From assembly GCA_036365455.1 (NCBI GenBank), contig JAWQUS010000030.1, forward strand, positions 17,256,001-17,320,000: a stretch of 64,000 nt of DNA, given 5' to 3'. The DNA is from Macrosoma leucophasiata. Its lineage: Eukaryota > Arthropoda > Insecta > Lepidoptera > Hedylidae. Position 1 is the stretch's first letter; every line of letters starts with the position of its first letter. Positions 11,905 through 23,200 of this stretch are shown here, piece by piece. The translations under genes and the position numbers were made by a program. The notes under the pieces are model-generated. The model searched no databases, was not told the origin of the DNA, and worked only from the letters and a program-made list of their open reading frames with translations.

Positions 11905-12675
11905 GATACTCCGGTATGGGTCAAACGGGACGTGACGACCCATCACGTTCAGCGGATGAGGAGAATTCATCCGCTAGTGCAGTGTGCCAACCGAATAATG
12001 GCAGTCAGACCATTCCAATAGGGCGGTAGTAAAGATAACAAGGTTTTTTTGGCGGGAACCTTGAATGAGGCGTGTGGTGCTCTTATTTTATTTCGTTTTC
12101 TTGGTGTATGTTTGAGTTATCTATACTGATATTATAAAGCTGAAGAGTTTGTTTGAACGCGCTTATCTCAGGAACTACTGATCCGATTTGAAAAGTTTTT
12201 TCAGTGTTAGATAGCCCATTTATCGAGGATGGCTATTATATATCATCAAGCTACAACTAATAGGAACGGAGCAGCGCGGACGAAGCCGGGGCGGGTAGTA
12301 TTAAATAAAGTTGGTGGCATTTTGTTTCATATTATAGGTTTATTACAGTGCCCGTGTATAGTGAAATAGAATAACAGTGCGAAAACACGGCCTTTCAGGT
12401 TGCCTCCAAAACTTCATTGTAAATGTTCCGGGAAAGTAGCCATCGCTTTACTCGAATTACTGACTGTGACTAACTTGACTGACATAACAAATAATTAACT
12501 GACTGACTGATTCTGTTGCTATTATACGAATACGAAATAGCTTTTCGCTTGTACTGGCAATATGCGTAATAGCGATGCCATCACAAATATTTTTTTTTAA
12601 ATGACTATTTGATAGTGTCAGCAGCTTCCCGCGATAAAACTACCGTCACTGCGATCGCTAATCCGCCTGCCAAGA
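11905..12675 (+). repeat. GC-rich repeat split by other insertions
   Basis: The segment 11920-12045 (gacgtgacgacccatcacg, ccgctagtgcagtgtgcc, gaccattccaatagggcgg) and the segment 12612-12675 (cgcgataaaactaccgtcac, gcgatcgctaatccgcctg) align in order with the single continuous repeat at 40615-40830. Between the halves lies about 570 bp that includes a Lep1-type Helitron, so this copy was interrupted. Confidence 0.55.
12120..12298 (+). mobile_element. Lep1-type non-autonomous Helitron
   Basis: Begins tctatactgatattataaag, followed by ctgaagagtttgtttgaacg, cgaggatggctattatatat and an end cgcggacgaagccggggcgg. This is the layout of the short Lep1 Helitrons of Lepidoptera (from memory of that family). 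Related minus-strand copies are at 32371-32552 and 54137-54216. Confidence 0.7.
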
Positions 12676-12792
12676 AGTGTTGTTGCAATAGTAATACTCT
12701 ATCGATAGTATTGTGATCTATCGTGACCTAAAAAACAGTCACACTATGGATAGGACTGTCGAAAATATCGACATGCTGCAATACTATCGATA

Positions 12793-12850
12793 CTATCGAT
12801 CGCATCTGCATTTTGACCTCTGGTTTTTCTTGGTGTAGATCTATAATGAA
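12793..12850 (+). repeat. Repeat A fragment
   Basis: Matches the 3' third of repeat A (cgcatctgcattttgacctc). It abuts an inverted pair of ctatcgatagtat-like words at 12700-12795. Confidence 0.5.
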
Positions 12851-13077
12851 ATGTAAATGTATAAGTTAAATGACGTCATAACTTTAACTGCTGACTGTAA
12901 CCAGCCGAGGTGCTATGGTTAATGTTAAAGTTAACCTCAATTAACTGACAGATAATGAGAGAATCTTTCAATCCTCATAATTTTAGTATGCAAAAAATAC
13001 GCTGGTGCGACGCATTCCGCAGTAACTGTTAGGCCTCCCTCAAATTAGGCGTGCGCGTTCTTCTGGCGTGCGAGAAG

Positions 13078-13389
13078 CATAGAGTAACACGGGCCACCGG
13101 CCGCGGCGGACCGGACAGGAGAAGCCATATACAGGCCTTCCCGTCTGTCAAAGTACAAGACCAAATGGTCCTATGCCTGTCGCCCAGATATGTAGGTGTG
13201 TGCGTGAAATTGTTTATATATTTTGTTAAAGTCAAGGTGTGAGTTTCGTAGTAATAGACGACTTTTGCAGTGTGGTGTGTGTCATACGTATTTCCCCCGC
13301 AAAATATGACAGATTGTTTTGCATCGGTAATAAACGATGAGGCTACTCCCCTCTGGTCCGCCGCGACCGGTAGGCCGAGTTGCTCTATG
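13078..13389. mobile_element. MITE D (hAT-type), 8-bp target duplication
   Basis: TIRs of roughly 40-50 bp start catagagtaacacgggccac and end with the complement (…ggccgagttgctctatg). A perfect 8-bp duplication gcgagaag flanks it (13070-13077, 13390-13397). An 8-bp duplication is typical of hAT transposons. The interior, free of coding capacity, is shared with the copies at 23604, 46342, 53132 and 58702. GC-rich inverted ends create spurious open frames here. Confidence 0.9.
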
Positions 13390-13900
13390 GCGAGAAGCGC
13401 CGCGCGCTACATGAGCGTTGCGTTTTGCTGCCCTCGCGTCGCGTCGCTCACACGCCCGAGGAACGCGCATGCCTAAAGTGGGGGCGACCTTAAAGTCAAT
13501 GCTAATGTTATTGTAAAAATTTGACAACCGACAAACTTCCAACGCCTAAATTATTTCATTTACATACCTACATCAAATGTGGACGCGCACCAAGGTATTA
13601 TATTACTATTTAGTTCTTTTCTGGGTACTAATACATTTAATTTTATGGTTACTGATGCTGTATTACCATTTAACCGGAATGTATACATTTCCCTACAAAA
13701 AATGACAAAAAGGAACAACAAAACTAGCCTTGATGAAGCAATTGCGAATTAGTTTCACTTAGCTACCTGTCGAAACTGAATGTCTTGTTTTTCCATGGAG
13801 TGTTATGATTTCGTAATGCCGTGAAGGACTGCGATTGAGATTTATTATTTTAAGAGGTTCCGTACGGGTAAAAACGGGACCCTACTACTTAGTGTGAGAT

Positions 13901-14043
13901 TCACAGATCGCACTACGAGTTTACTTTCAGCAAAGTAAGTAGGTACGCTTAGAACTGTCAAAATTTATACTTTATTGACAGTGCTAAGTACTTCTAAGCA
14001 TACTTTTTTGAAAGTAAAGTCGTAGTGTGGTCTGTGAATCTCA
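13901..14043. mobile_element. Short TIR element (MITE)
   Basis: Inverted ends gtgagattcacagatcgcac / gtggtctgtgaatctcac with further pairing of tttactttc and gaaagtaaa. It lies inside a longer repeat that starts ggttccgtacgggtaaaaac and resumes with actgtccgtctgtctgac. Half of another copy is at 57421-57502. Confidence 0.7.
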
Positions 14044-14109
14044 CCCCAAGAAGCCACTGTCCGTCTGTCTGACTGTCACCGGGATGTAAGTATCTCCTGA
14101 ACCGTGATT

Positions 14110-14313
14110 AAAAAAATACGCTTACACTCACAGCCCCACACTAGGTATCAACCTGTGTCGTGGGTGCCGTTGTACACATACAACCCATACACAAACACAC
14201 AGACCCGAAACAAATATCTGTAAACTATACAAATATTTGTCCCGGTGCGGGGATCTAACCCGCGACCCTTCGAATCAAGCGGTCGTCTCACACTGCTGGA
14301 CTAACCGGTAGCT
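14110..14313 (-). repeat. tRNA-related short repeat
   Basis: On the minus strand it reads ccggttagtccagcagtgtg, agacgaccgcttgattcgaa, then gggttagatccccgc (B-box-like), acaaatatttgt and a CA-rich tail. A similar plus-strand head plus an inverted tail is found at 51650-51975 in an aladin intron. Confidence 0.6.
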
Positions 14314-15025
14314 AGAGACTTGAAATTTTCATTGTCACAAAATTCCCAAATGAATCATTCTATCTATCGGTGAAAACCGCACGAAAATTAGTGCTCAAGT
14401 CTTCGAGTTTTTCACGAACATAGTCAGACAAACAGTCAGACGCGGCGGGAGACTGTATTATAACGTAACTATATAATATGCTATGAAAGGCCGACACGTA
14501 TTTTCATATCATCTGTTGTATGTCCCATCTATGGTTACCATATCAGTTTCTGAGTTTTTATTGATCGTTTGAAATGCAAATCGAACATACGCACGCTCAT
14601 TAGCACACATGTATTTGCCTACCCACTAGAGGGTGAATAATTACTTTTTTACATGTACGCATTTTCATTAAATGATCTACTTCTGACATGTTTACGGCGT
14701 TTATTGTAACTTTTGTTGGATTTCACTGGGTTTTATTATTTTACAATTAATTTAGAGACAAACTATCAAGCAATTAATTGAAAGAACATGTAGGTACTTA
14801 TTACTATGGACGTCAGCAAGGGAGGGCAGCTGCCCTTCTCTAGATATAGAAAATGGCGTAATTTCTAGCAAAGACCATGATATGTGCCATAATGTTCTCC
14901 CTAGAGCCAACCTGCCCTCCACTATAGCCAAACTAGGGCCAGGACTCTGTATCGTCGGCTGGCGATGCTCTTGCCTATAGCAAACAAATGTATGTACACT
15001 TTTATCGGTTGATTTTTTTTTTCAC

Positions 15026-15245
15026 TGGTAGTAGAGTTCTGCCGCCAAATGGTAGTGTTCAGCACTATCGTGTTCCGGTTAGATGGTAATGTATGTCCTC
15101 GTAATGACTCCCAGGCAGAGGAAAAACAATTTAGGCAATGCATCTGCACTTTGACCTCCGGTTTTTTTGCAGACCTACATAAACTGCAGCATTTACATAT
15201 ACTACATGCGTGTTTGCCACCGATTTGTTATATAAAAACACCTGA
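15026..15245 (+). repeat. Repeat A, diverged copy
   Basis: tggtagtagagttctgccgc, aatggtagtgttcagcacta and ctgcactttgacctcc follow the repeat A order. The tail is tgtttgccaccgatttgtta followed by taaaaac. It is internally shortened. Confidence 0.7.
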
Positions 15246-15496
15246 AAATATAAAATAGATACTTATCTGAAGTTTTTTTTTCAAAAATTAAATTTTTTAT
15301 AAATCAAACTCCATTGTCTGCCATAATAGCTATGTGGTCGATGGCCATTATGTATAACTAAAGATTACCTACTGTCTGTATGTACGAACATTTCACACCA
15401 ACACACTATGATATATCACGCACCGAACAACATGCTTCAATTCCTATGGCTGCCTATAGAAACGATCCATGTTCTTAAACATCCATCTTAAATTAA

Positions 15497-15575
15497 CCCG
15501 TCAGCTCCCGAGAAAAATAGGACAATTGATTTCAATTGTTCATTCGCCGCCGGCGGTCTCTCGTGTCTTGACGAT
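15497..15575. repeat. Short dispersed repeat
   Basis: cccgtcagctcccgagaaaa and ggacaattgatttcaattgt occur here and, reverse-complemented, at 46038-46125 (ttgaaatcaattgtcatatt, tctcgtgagctgacgg). Two copies in opposite orientation mark a dispersed repeat of unknown class. Confidence 0.5.
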
Positions 15576-15806
15576 TATGATTTAAATTTTTTTTGGCGTA
15601 TTAAAAAGATATTTCTTATTAGTATTCTCGCGAACGGGTAGGCGTACTCTACCCCTAATCGCATATGTCTTATGTGTCCTTCAATAATGCCTTAAACCGG
15701 ACCTGCAGGGGTCTCCCTTAGTCAGTTGTGTAAATATATTTAGGCTGAGAGCTTTTAGCGGTCGCCGATTGCCCAGTGAAGTAGACTAGTGTCGTCTTGA
15801 GACAAG

Positions 15807-16205
15807 TCACATCATCATATCAGCCATAGGACGTCCACTGCTGAACATATGCCCCAAATGCCCCAATGACCTCCATGCCGACCGATCGGAAGCGACGTGC
15901 ATCCAGCGGGTACCTGCAGCCTTGACTAGGTCGTCGGTCCATCTTGAAGGTGGACGTCCTACTCTGCGCTTGCCGATACGTGGTCTCCACTGGAGAACCT
16001 TTCTGTTCCAGCGGCTATCGGTTCTCCGAGCTATGTGCCCTGTCCATTGCCACTTCAGCTTGGAGATCCGCTTGGCTATGTCAGCGACTTTCGTTCGCCT
16101 ACGGATTTCTTCATTTCTGATTCGATCCAGTAGGGATACGCCGAGCATAGCCCTCTCCATTGACCGCAGAGTGACTTGGAGCTTTCGTACGAGCCGCATA
16201 TGGCA
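15807..16205 (-). pseudogene. RTE-like LINE, C-terminal coding fragment
   Basis: About 130 codons on the minus strand resemble the post-RT end of lepidopteran endonuclease/reverse-transcriptase LINEs: ERAMLGVSLLDRIRNEE, KWQWTGHIARRTDSRW, GKRRVGRPPSRWTDDLVKA. It ends with the ATGATG-type repeat (gatatgatgatgtg) that RTE-like elements use as a 3' tail. The RT and endonuclease are missing. Confidence 0.8.
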
Positions 16206-16520
16206 TACGAGACGCAGTTGGACTTACCAATTGAAAATAAAGAGGGTAGGCAAGCATACTCTGGTAAGAAATACCCTGACACATCTTTTAAAGTCTCACC
16301 CATCTTAATATGTTCTTAATTAAAGTTTTAAACCATTCGGAACATGATACTTAATGCTGAATGCTACTAGCTCTTGGCGATATATAAATTAGGAAAAGCG
16401 ACGCTCATGCCACTCCCATATTGGAACTCTACTACTGGTAGAGAGTAGTGTTTGGTATCTCTTTTGAAGTTATACTTCTTGACGCGATTGGAAAACAATT
16501 GAGAGTGATTTAATTTTACA

Positions 16521-16836
16521 GCCTCAGTAGCCTAGTGGTAGCAGGCCACTACCACTACGATGGAGGTCCTGGGTTCGATCCCCGGGTCGGGGGCTATCAG
16601 AGATAACGGTTTAAAATGCTTTATCTCTGGTTCTATTGCGATTTTTCCATTTTCTGGAAGTTTCCCAGTACCTGGAAATTTGGTAATATGTCCGGAGATG
16701 GCAACAGGATCGCCACCTTTTACATGGGGTCCATACACAAACGTAACCGGCGAATCGTGGATGTTTGCATGTATGCTTGAATGCATGCATTTACCTCTGC
16801 TTACCCTTTAGGGGATTACAGTCATGAAATTACGTC
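16521..16836 (+). repeat. SINE B, complete copy with tRNA-derived head
   Basis: The head gcctcagtagcctagtggta with ggttcgatccccgg (B box) is a tRNA-like RNA polymerase III promoter. The body has ctttatctctggttctattg, cgtaaccggcgaatcgtgg and atgcatttacctctgc. Other copies: 17014 (-), 22267 (+), 24268 (-), 31698 (+), 33742 (+), 62187 (-). Open frames over this copy are not genes. Confidence 0.85.
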
Positions 16837-17013
16837 GTGAGTGATTTTTTACGATGTGCACGCAACGGTCTGAAGTTAGTTGCAAAACTTTTTTAGGTCG
16901 TTAGGTTTACTTCTGGTAGGTAGGTATATTGGTTTGTAACGCTAAAGAAGTATAATTTCGTACGTGCGTACCTACTCGTACATAAGTAAACACACGTTTT
17001 TTTTTGCTGGTGG

Positions 17014-17142
17014 TAAAATCATGGAAAAATCCCAATAGAACCAGAGATAAAGGACTTTATCTCTGATAACCTCCTACCAGGGAATCGCACCCAGGACCTC
17101 AGCGCATTAGTAGTGGCCTGCGACCACTAAGCTATGCTATAA
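17014..17142 (-). repeat. SINE B, head-proximal part
   Basis: On the minus strand: cttagtggtcgcaggccac, aggtcctgggtgcgattccc, tctctggttctattggga. The 3' two thirds are missing. Confidence 0.75.
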
Positions 17143-17160
17143 CTAACTATATTACACATA

Positions 17161-17365
17161 TTTATTTTTAAAGAAAAATGGAAATAAAAATTTGACTTCA
17201 GGCGAGACTCGAACTCGCGGCCACTGGGAATCTAGTCCAGCCGCTCTTCCAACTGAGCTACCGAAGTCCTGCCCGATTTGTCAAATCTTTCCTTCACATT
17301 TATTGCATTGCCTTATGGTGGCAGCAGCGCCATCTATTGCCAAACTATGCTAGTTAGGCAAGTTG
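17161..17365 (-). repeat. SINE C with internal tRNA-like core, 13-bp duplication
   Basis: Flanked by a perfect 13-bp direct repeat tatattacacata (17148-17160, 17366-17378). On the minus strand it starts aacttgcctaactagcatag, runs through a tRNA-like core (gacttcggtagctcagttgg … gagttcgagtctcgcctgaa) and ends aaaaataaata. The core has a 7-bp acceptor-like pairing, A box and B box. A tRNA search would call this a tRNA, but the same flanks recur at 33400, 38850 and 48787, so it is a SINE. Confidence 0.85.
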
Positions 17366-17863
17366 TATATTACACATACACACAATATGGAACTATATCA
17401 CCTGTAAAAAGTGTAAATATCCGCAATTATTGTTGATGCTGTTTCTTTCGGCCTGTTTACGGTACTCTTCTGGTACATCAACATTACCTACGTATAGGGT
17501 TGCCTCTAATGGATCTTTCAATAACATTTTGGATTTATATATTTCTAATATTTTTTTTTCGTACCTTTGAGACTATGAATTATTATAGTAACGTTATAGT
17601 TCATGTTATTTATGGGGTGTTCTGGGCGTCCTGAACTTATAAAGCTAGCATAAGCTTTATTTGAAAACCTTCAAAAACTTCTTTGCATTTCATAGTAAAA
17701 TACATTTTTTACTGTTTTTTACTCAGCCACCATCACAACTGACAAGCAGATTTCTCGTCAAAGAAAGAAAGAAAAATATATTTAAATCTTGATTTTTGCT
17801 CGGCAAAATTCATCATGCAGTCGGCTCTCAAGCTTTTACGTATTTTTATGTGCTGTGGATTCA

Positions 17864-18287
17864 TGCTATGATTATTTTGGAATCCTCAAGCAGTTAATGT
17901 GTGGTCCGAATGAACTTCAAGATGCACTATAGAATCAAACAAAGGCCCATATTTAAGTGAAGTAGCCAACCTAGACAAGTAGAGTCAAGTTTAGTGTCCT
18001 AAACAATTCGCGACAGATGACATCGGCAACCGTTGCGCGATTTCTCAAACGTAGCGAACGCCCAGTCTACTCAATCGGACTCTAAAAATCGAATATTGTC
18101 TCAGAAAAGTCACAATGACCACACGTCAATGTGAGCCTAATTGTTTAGGACACTAACTAAACTTGACACAACTTGTCTAGATTGACTACTTCACTTAAAT
18201 AAGGGACTTTGTTTGATTCTATAGTGCACCTTGAAATTCATTTGGACCACATATTTACTGTTTTAGGATTCCAAAATAATCACAGCA
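17864..18287. mobile_element. Fold-back element with ~130-bp inverted arms
   Basis: The left arm (17864-18009) contains attattttggaatcctcaag, ctatagaatcaaacaaaggc and tttagtgtcctaaacaatt. The right arm (18138-18287) contains the complements in reverse order (attgtttaggacactaact, gtttgattctatagtgc, aggattccaaaataatcac). The loop is about 130 bp. No coding capacity. This is a long-armed MITE or fold-back transposon of unassigned superfamily. Confidence 0.8.
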
Positions 18288-18562
18288 TTTGCAATTTTTT
18301 AAATTATATTTAAGACTTAAAACCATGGCCATTGTGTACGTAAGACTAAACAGCTGATTGAAATCGGCCATTTTATTAGATTTTCCTAAGTTATCAGCTT
18401 TTTCTTAGTAAGCGTCCGATTGCTAGGCTTACACGTGTCAACAGTGGCACTTGGCTTCCACTGATAGAACGTCTGCGGCGGTTCGTTCGACTACCCTGAA
18501 AATATTACCTTAAAGTGGATTGGAAATCGTTTGACACTTACCTAGGGCCTCTAACCCGCGTC

Positions 18563-18786
18563 ACACCGCGGGACACTCCGCCAAAATTCCATACAAACGC
18601 TTAATTTGGTCTCTATTACACAGACATCAGTCAGTGACGTGTATTTACACGTGCACCTGTGTGCGTAGCACGTAGATAATACCAAACGTCGCCCATAAGG
18701 GGGGAGGAGGTTGGGTGAGGTGGCGAAATCGGGCGGGACGTCGAAGTGTCCATTCTATACGTAGTATTATTACATATTCTCTGCCC
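18563..18786 (+). repeat. Repeat H, ~220-bp dispersed repeat
   Basis: Shares cactccgccaaaattccat, acaaacgcttaatttggtct, gcacctgtgtgcgtagcacg and ccattctatacgtag with copies at 28861, 32152 and 63123. All four are in the + orientation. No TIR or poly-A tail is evident, so its class is unknown. Confidence 0.75.
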
Positions 18787-18899
18787 GCGTCTTGAATGCC
18801 AAACTGGATTGCTTTAGTGTCCTGTTTATGTCTTGGATTTTTGTGCCTTCGTACCGGCTTTGATAGCAATAGCAATAACCTGACTGTCGTTTGAGGCTG

Positions 18900-19600
18900 T
18901 TCATAAAATACGTCACTCTAAATTAAGCCTTTTTTTGACTGGTCCCCCCTATTGTCGCTGTGTCACACTATCTGCGACCCTCCCTCAAATATTACGACCC
19001 ATAAAGACAGACCCCTGCATAAATATGCAATATTATTCGTATGCATGCTAAAGGACAAGATACTACTACAAGAGTGATTCAATTCATTAAATTAGTATGT
19101 TATGTACCTACCTACTATACGAAAACTCCGAGAAAACTCAAATCGGTGGCAGCCCTAATTGTATAGCAACACGCATTTTCTAATGTTTATTCAACATAGT
19201 TGCGTCGTCAGCATCGACAAGTATTTTAATTAATCCGATTATACCAAGTTTATGTTTCAATTAAAACTAGCGTTATGATTACCAGCTAAACTCACGCTAA
19301 AAACAGATAGGTATGTAGAATCATTGGGCAGCGATTTTTTATGATAATATCCTTAACTAGGGTCTTTAAATATTCTGGTATATTTGTGATTTCTAGAGAA
19401 AAAGTTATCTGCATAATTATCTATAACCAGGCAAAATAAAACAATGCCGTTAAACCGTACTCATTTTGCTGTGCATAAATCAATATGCCTGGATGTTTAC
19501 AAAGAATCCATAATTACAGTTCAAATCCCCCATAGATCTGCAATTAATTAGAGAAAAAAAAAGTTTAAATGAACGTGTAAAATAAAACGCATAGATCACG
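18900..19600. other. No gene recognised before the espin/forked-like exon
   Basis: Apart from a short tract related to 45930-46020 (cataaaatacgtcactcta, ctgtgtcacactatctgcga) I see no supported feature. Two cysteine-free open frames antisense to the GC-rich exon start here and are not credible. Confidence 0.35.
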
Positions 19601-19672
19601 GTCGGCCCGTCGCGGGGTGCGCACGCGTCGATGCGCGGACTTTCTCTCCCCCCTAACGGAGTTTTGTTGCAG

Positions 19673-20226
19673 CGGGGCGGCGCGGTTCGACGGCGTCCGC
19701 AGACGACGAGCGACCGCGGCCCAATCTCGTCAACAAGCAGCCAGTGTTGCCGTTCGTGCCTCCCGCGTTCCCACACAACGCGCCCGACCGCCTCATCAAG
19801 CCGTCCGAGTACCTCAAAACAATCACGGCGCCGTGCAAGCGGGACGACAGCGCGGCGGAGGGCCGGCCGCCCCCGCCGCCGCCGGTGCCCGAAAACGTGC
19901 CGCCGCCGCCCCCCCAACCCCCCCTCACTCACCAACCCCTAGCTGCCATCAGCACCGCTGAACTCACCTCTGTAAGACTGAAGACCACGGCCACGAAAAC
20001 CATGTCGGCCCCTCCCACGAGATCCGTCAGTCTCCAATGTCTGCCCAGCGCCGCGGAGAACTATAGGAGCGCGAAGACGGACCTGATTGAGGAGCTTAAG
20101 ATGTCCAAAGACATCACCGGGATAAAGAAGCTGAAAGTGGAACGAGCGAGGCGGGAGAGCCTTCAGGATAAGGAGACATTCACGGAGTTCACCAAGCGGT
20201 TCACGGCGGAGAACTTTGTTGATCAG
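19673..20226 (+). CDS. Espin/forked-like exon (Pro-rich)
   Basis: Acceptor ttttgttgcag at 19662-19672 and donor gtaagt at 20227. The exon is GC-rich, unlike its surroundings, which is why several shadow frames exist on both strands. It enters with two bases of a split codon and ends on a complete codon (…ENFVDQ). Ends with a basic/charged region ([19 protein letters not shown]). Confidence 0.75.
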
Positions 20227-23200
20227 GTAAGTGGTTTTCTTTATCACTATTGAAATGGCAACCTTGATTTTGACTTAAGTAAATAGGTCACCTGAAAAGT
20301 CTGTGTGAACTGGACCTATCCAATTTTGCATCAACAGCATACTGAAATTTTTCGAAACCATTTTGAAGAAACATTGAGTCTAACCATAAAGTCCCCATAA
20401 AATTAAACGAGTGAAAATATTATAAAAATACGATGGTAGGGTTGCATGAGTGCAGCGGACGCATCTAACCCACTGATCCAAATCCCCCACTACAGCTATC
20501 TCTCTCATGTCTAATGGCCGTGAAACAACGTGACTGGCATTTTTTGACGAAATTGCGTACTTTTACGTTGCCGTGGCTGGTTTTTGTGAAAACAAGTGGC
20601 GTTTCGTTTTTCCGATCGATTACCAAGGTTGGCGTCGGTGACATTGTGTTATACAACGTAAGTTCTTCGGCTAGGATTTCTCATAAGCTTTTTTGAAGTT
20701 TTATGGTCCCCTTTTCATAAAAATAGTTTTTTTTTAATGTAATTGAAGTGTCAAACAAGCATGCAATTCACATTGATGTTAAGTGATGACTGCAGACACC
20801 CACACGAAGACCAAGGTCAAAATGCAGATGTTGATCCTGAGGCCTAAGGTGTTATGCTTCTGTGCCAGCAATTACACCGTGTGACCGGAACACGATAGTG
20901 CTGAACTCTACCATTAAGCAGCAAGTAAATTGTAATTGTGGTAATGCGGTGATGCCTACGCCCGCGAGCTCCGTCACTGGAGCTCTACCACCAGTAAAAC
21001 ATTAACCCCCTTATTCATAAACGTATTTTAGCTAAAGTGTTGCTAATGTCTCCTTTGTCTTTGTCTATCCTGCACATGTGATAATGCAGCTGACAAAGAC
21101 AAAGCATTCTATAGCTAAAACGTATCTACAGTACGTTTATGAATAAGGGGGTAAATATTTAACACATTGTAATTTATTTTAATTCTGAATATAGAATATA
21201 AAATAAACTTTCATCGGAGAAAACGGAAGCAGTGAAGTATTTTTAATATTTTATCCACGCTTTAAACGCATTCTTCTTTCGAAAATGTGTTTGATAGATT
21301 CCCCCCCCCCGCGATATATTAACGGTCCCCCTAAGAATTCATGCCCCTTGACTGACCAACTGCTCTAGGCGATCATATATAGGAATCTAAGATACAATGA
21401 TACCTTTTACAAATTAATTATTCATTCATGCAAGCAATAAATTACATTAATAGTCAAACTGAAACTAATTATAATTCCATTAAAATATTAAAATGGATTA
21501 ATACCGGTATAATGCAAACAATATTTTCGAGTAATTGAATAACGGAACAGAATGTTATATTAAATTGTTTTTGCTTTGTGTTTTTGTATTAAAACAACCT
21601 ACTTCTTATCAAAATATCAATCAATATAGGTACTTATAGAAACTCTACATTTAGAGATACCTGTGAGTGTAAGCATATTTTATTTATTTCAGTAGTAGCC
21701 TGCTTCTACTCGAGTAGGTACTGATTCTCGTAATACCAACATGTTCAGTCAAATTACTTTGCTTCTTTTTTCATTCAAAGTTCCTTTCTATGAAAGGTGT
21801 TAACTTTTAATGGTGTCATTCACAAGGAATAATTAACTCACTGACTGATTCATTACTCTGAATATGTGAAGACGTACGGAAAAGTATAATTAGTGGATTA
21901 AAAAGTGTTAAAAATATGTGTTAATATGAAAAAAAGGCATGCTTCGATGGTTCGGGCATATAGAAACAATATCGAATGAGCGAATGACTAAACAGATATA
22001 CAATTGGAATGTAAATGGTTCCAGAGGCCCAGGAATACCAAGACTGACGTATCATGATCAAATAGGTCGAGTACTGAGGGTGGGGCAAAAGTCTTAGGAA
22101 TCGGCGTGCATGTATGAAGAGAATGATAGATGTAGAGGACGCACGGAAGGTGTGTCAGGACCGGGATATCCGGGTCTCCACACTCTCACGAGTGTGGAGA
22201 CCCGTACCCCGAGAGACTTGGCGTGAAGGTACCTAATAAAACACACAAAGTTAAATATATATAACTGCCTCGGTAGCCTAGTGGTAGCAGGCCACTACTA
22301 CTACGCTGAGGTCCTGGGTTCGTTTCCCGGGTAGGGGGTTATCAGAGATAATGGTGCAAAGACCTTTATCTCTGGTTCTATTGGGTTTTTTCCCAGTACC
22401 TCGAAGTTTGGTAATGTGCCCGGTGATGTCAACAGGCTCGCAACCTGTTACATGGGCCAAAACGTAACCGGTGAATCGTGGGTGTTTGCATGTATGCATG
22501 CATTTACCTCTGCCTACCCCCTCGGTGATTACAGGCGTGAAGTTACGTTACGTTAAATAAATATCAAATGTTTCACATTTCAAAATTTAATTAATCACGT
22601 TAATAAAAAAAAAAAAGTTGACACAATGCTGAGCATATCAGTAACATTTTTCATCCAATTTCAGATAACATAGTTCTAGCTAGAAAATGAGGCCACTTAA
22701 TTTTCTTCATTATTGCGACATCTATTATAATATCTTTTATTATTCTGAAGACTATCTTTTTTTTAAATCATCTGCGGCATTATATAAAATTAATGATAGG
22801 GTCCGAGATTCTCAGGCCTAACGAAATGAATTTTCGCTTGAATCTATTTTTCCTTAAATAATTATATTCATTGATGACACATTTTGATTATTATTACGAA
22901 GAAAAGATTAACTTTTCTTTGTTTAAATTATATAAATACTTTACACATGTAATGCATAAATTTGAAAGAATTGAAAAAAAAAAATTTTTTGTCAATGACA
23001 AACAAGCTTAACCTTTTTTTGTGTTACGAACGAGGCAAACAAGCATGCAGTTCACGTGGATGTTAAGTTCGAGTATCACTTTGAGTTGGGAAACATAGGT
23101 TTTTAATAATTTAAACAAATAAATAAAATTGGAGTGTCTGTTTGTTATATAAAAATAACCGCTTTTTACTAAATGCATACACGGTACATGTACCAAAACA

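Noticed and set aside
13029..13542. Several 60-90 aa frames around 13.0-13.5 kb
   Set aside because: They fall on MITE D and its GC-rich inverted ends.
16560..16811. Open reading frames over SINE B (both strands)
   Set aside because: They follow the repeat body and recur in other copies.
19480..19961. Arg/Pro/Gly-rich frames antisense or out of frame to the Pro-rich exon
   Set aside because: Shadows of GC-rich coding sequence; no splice or homology support.
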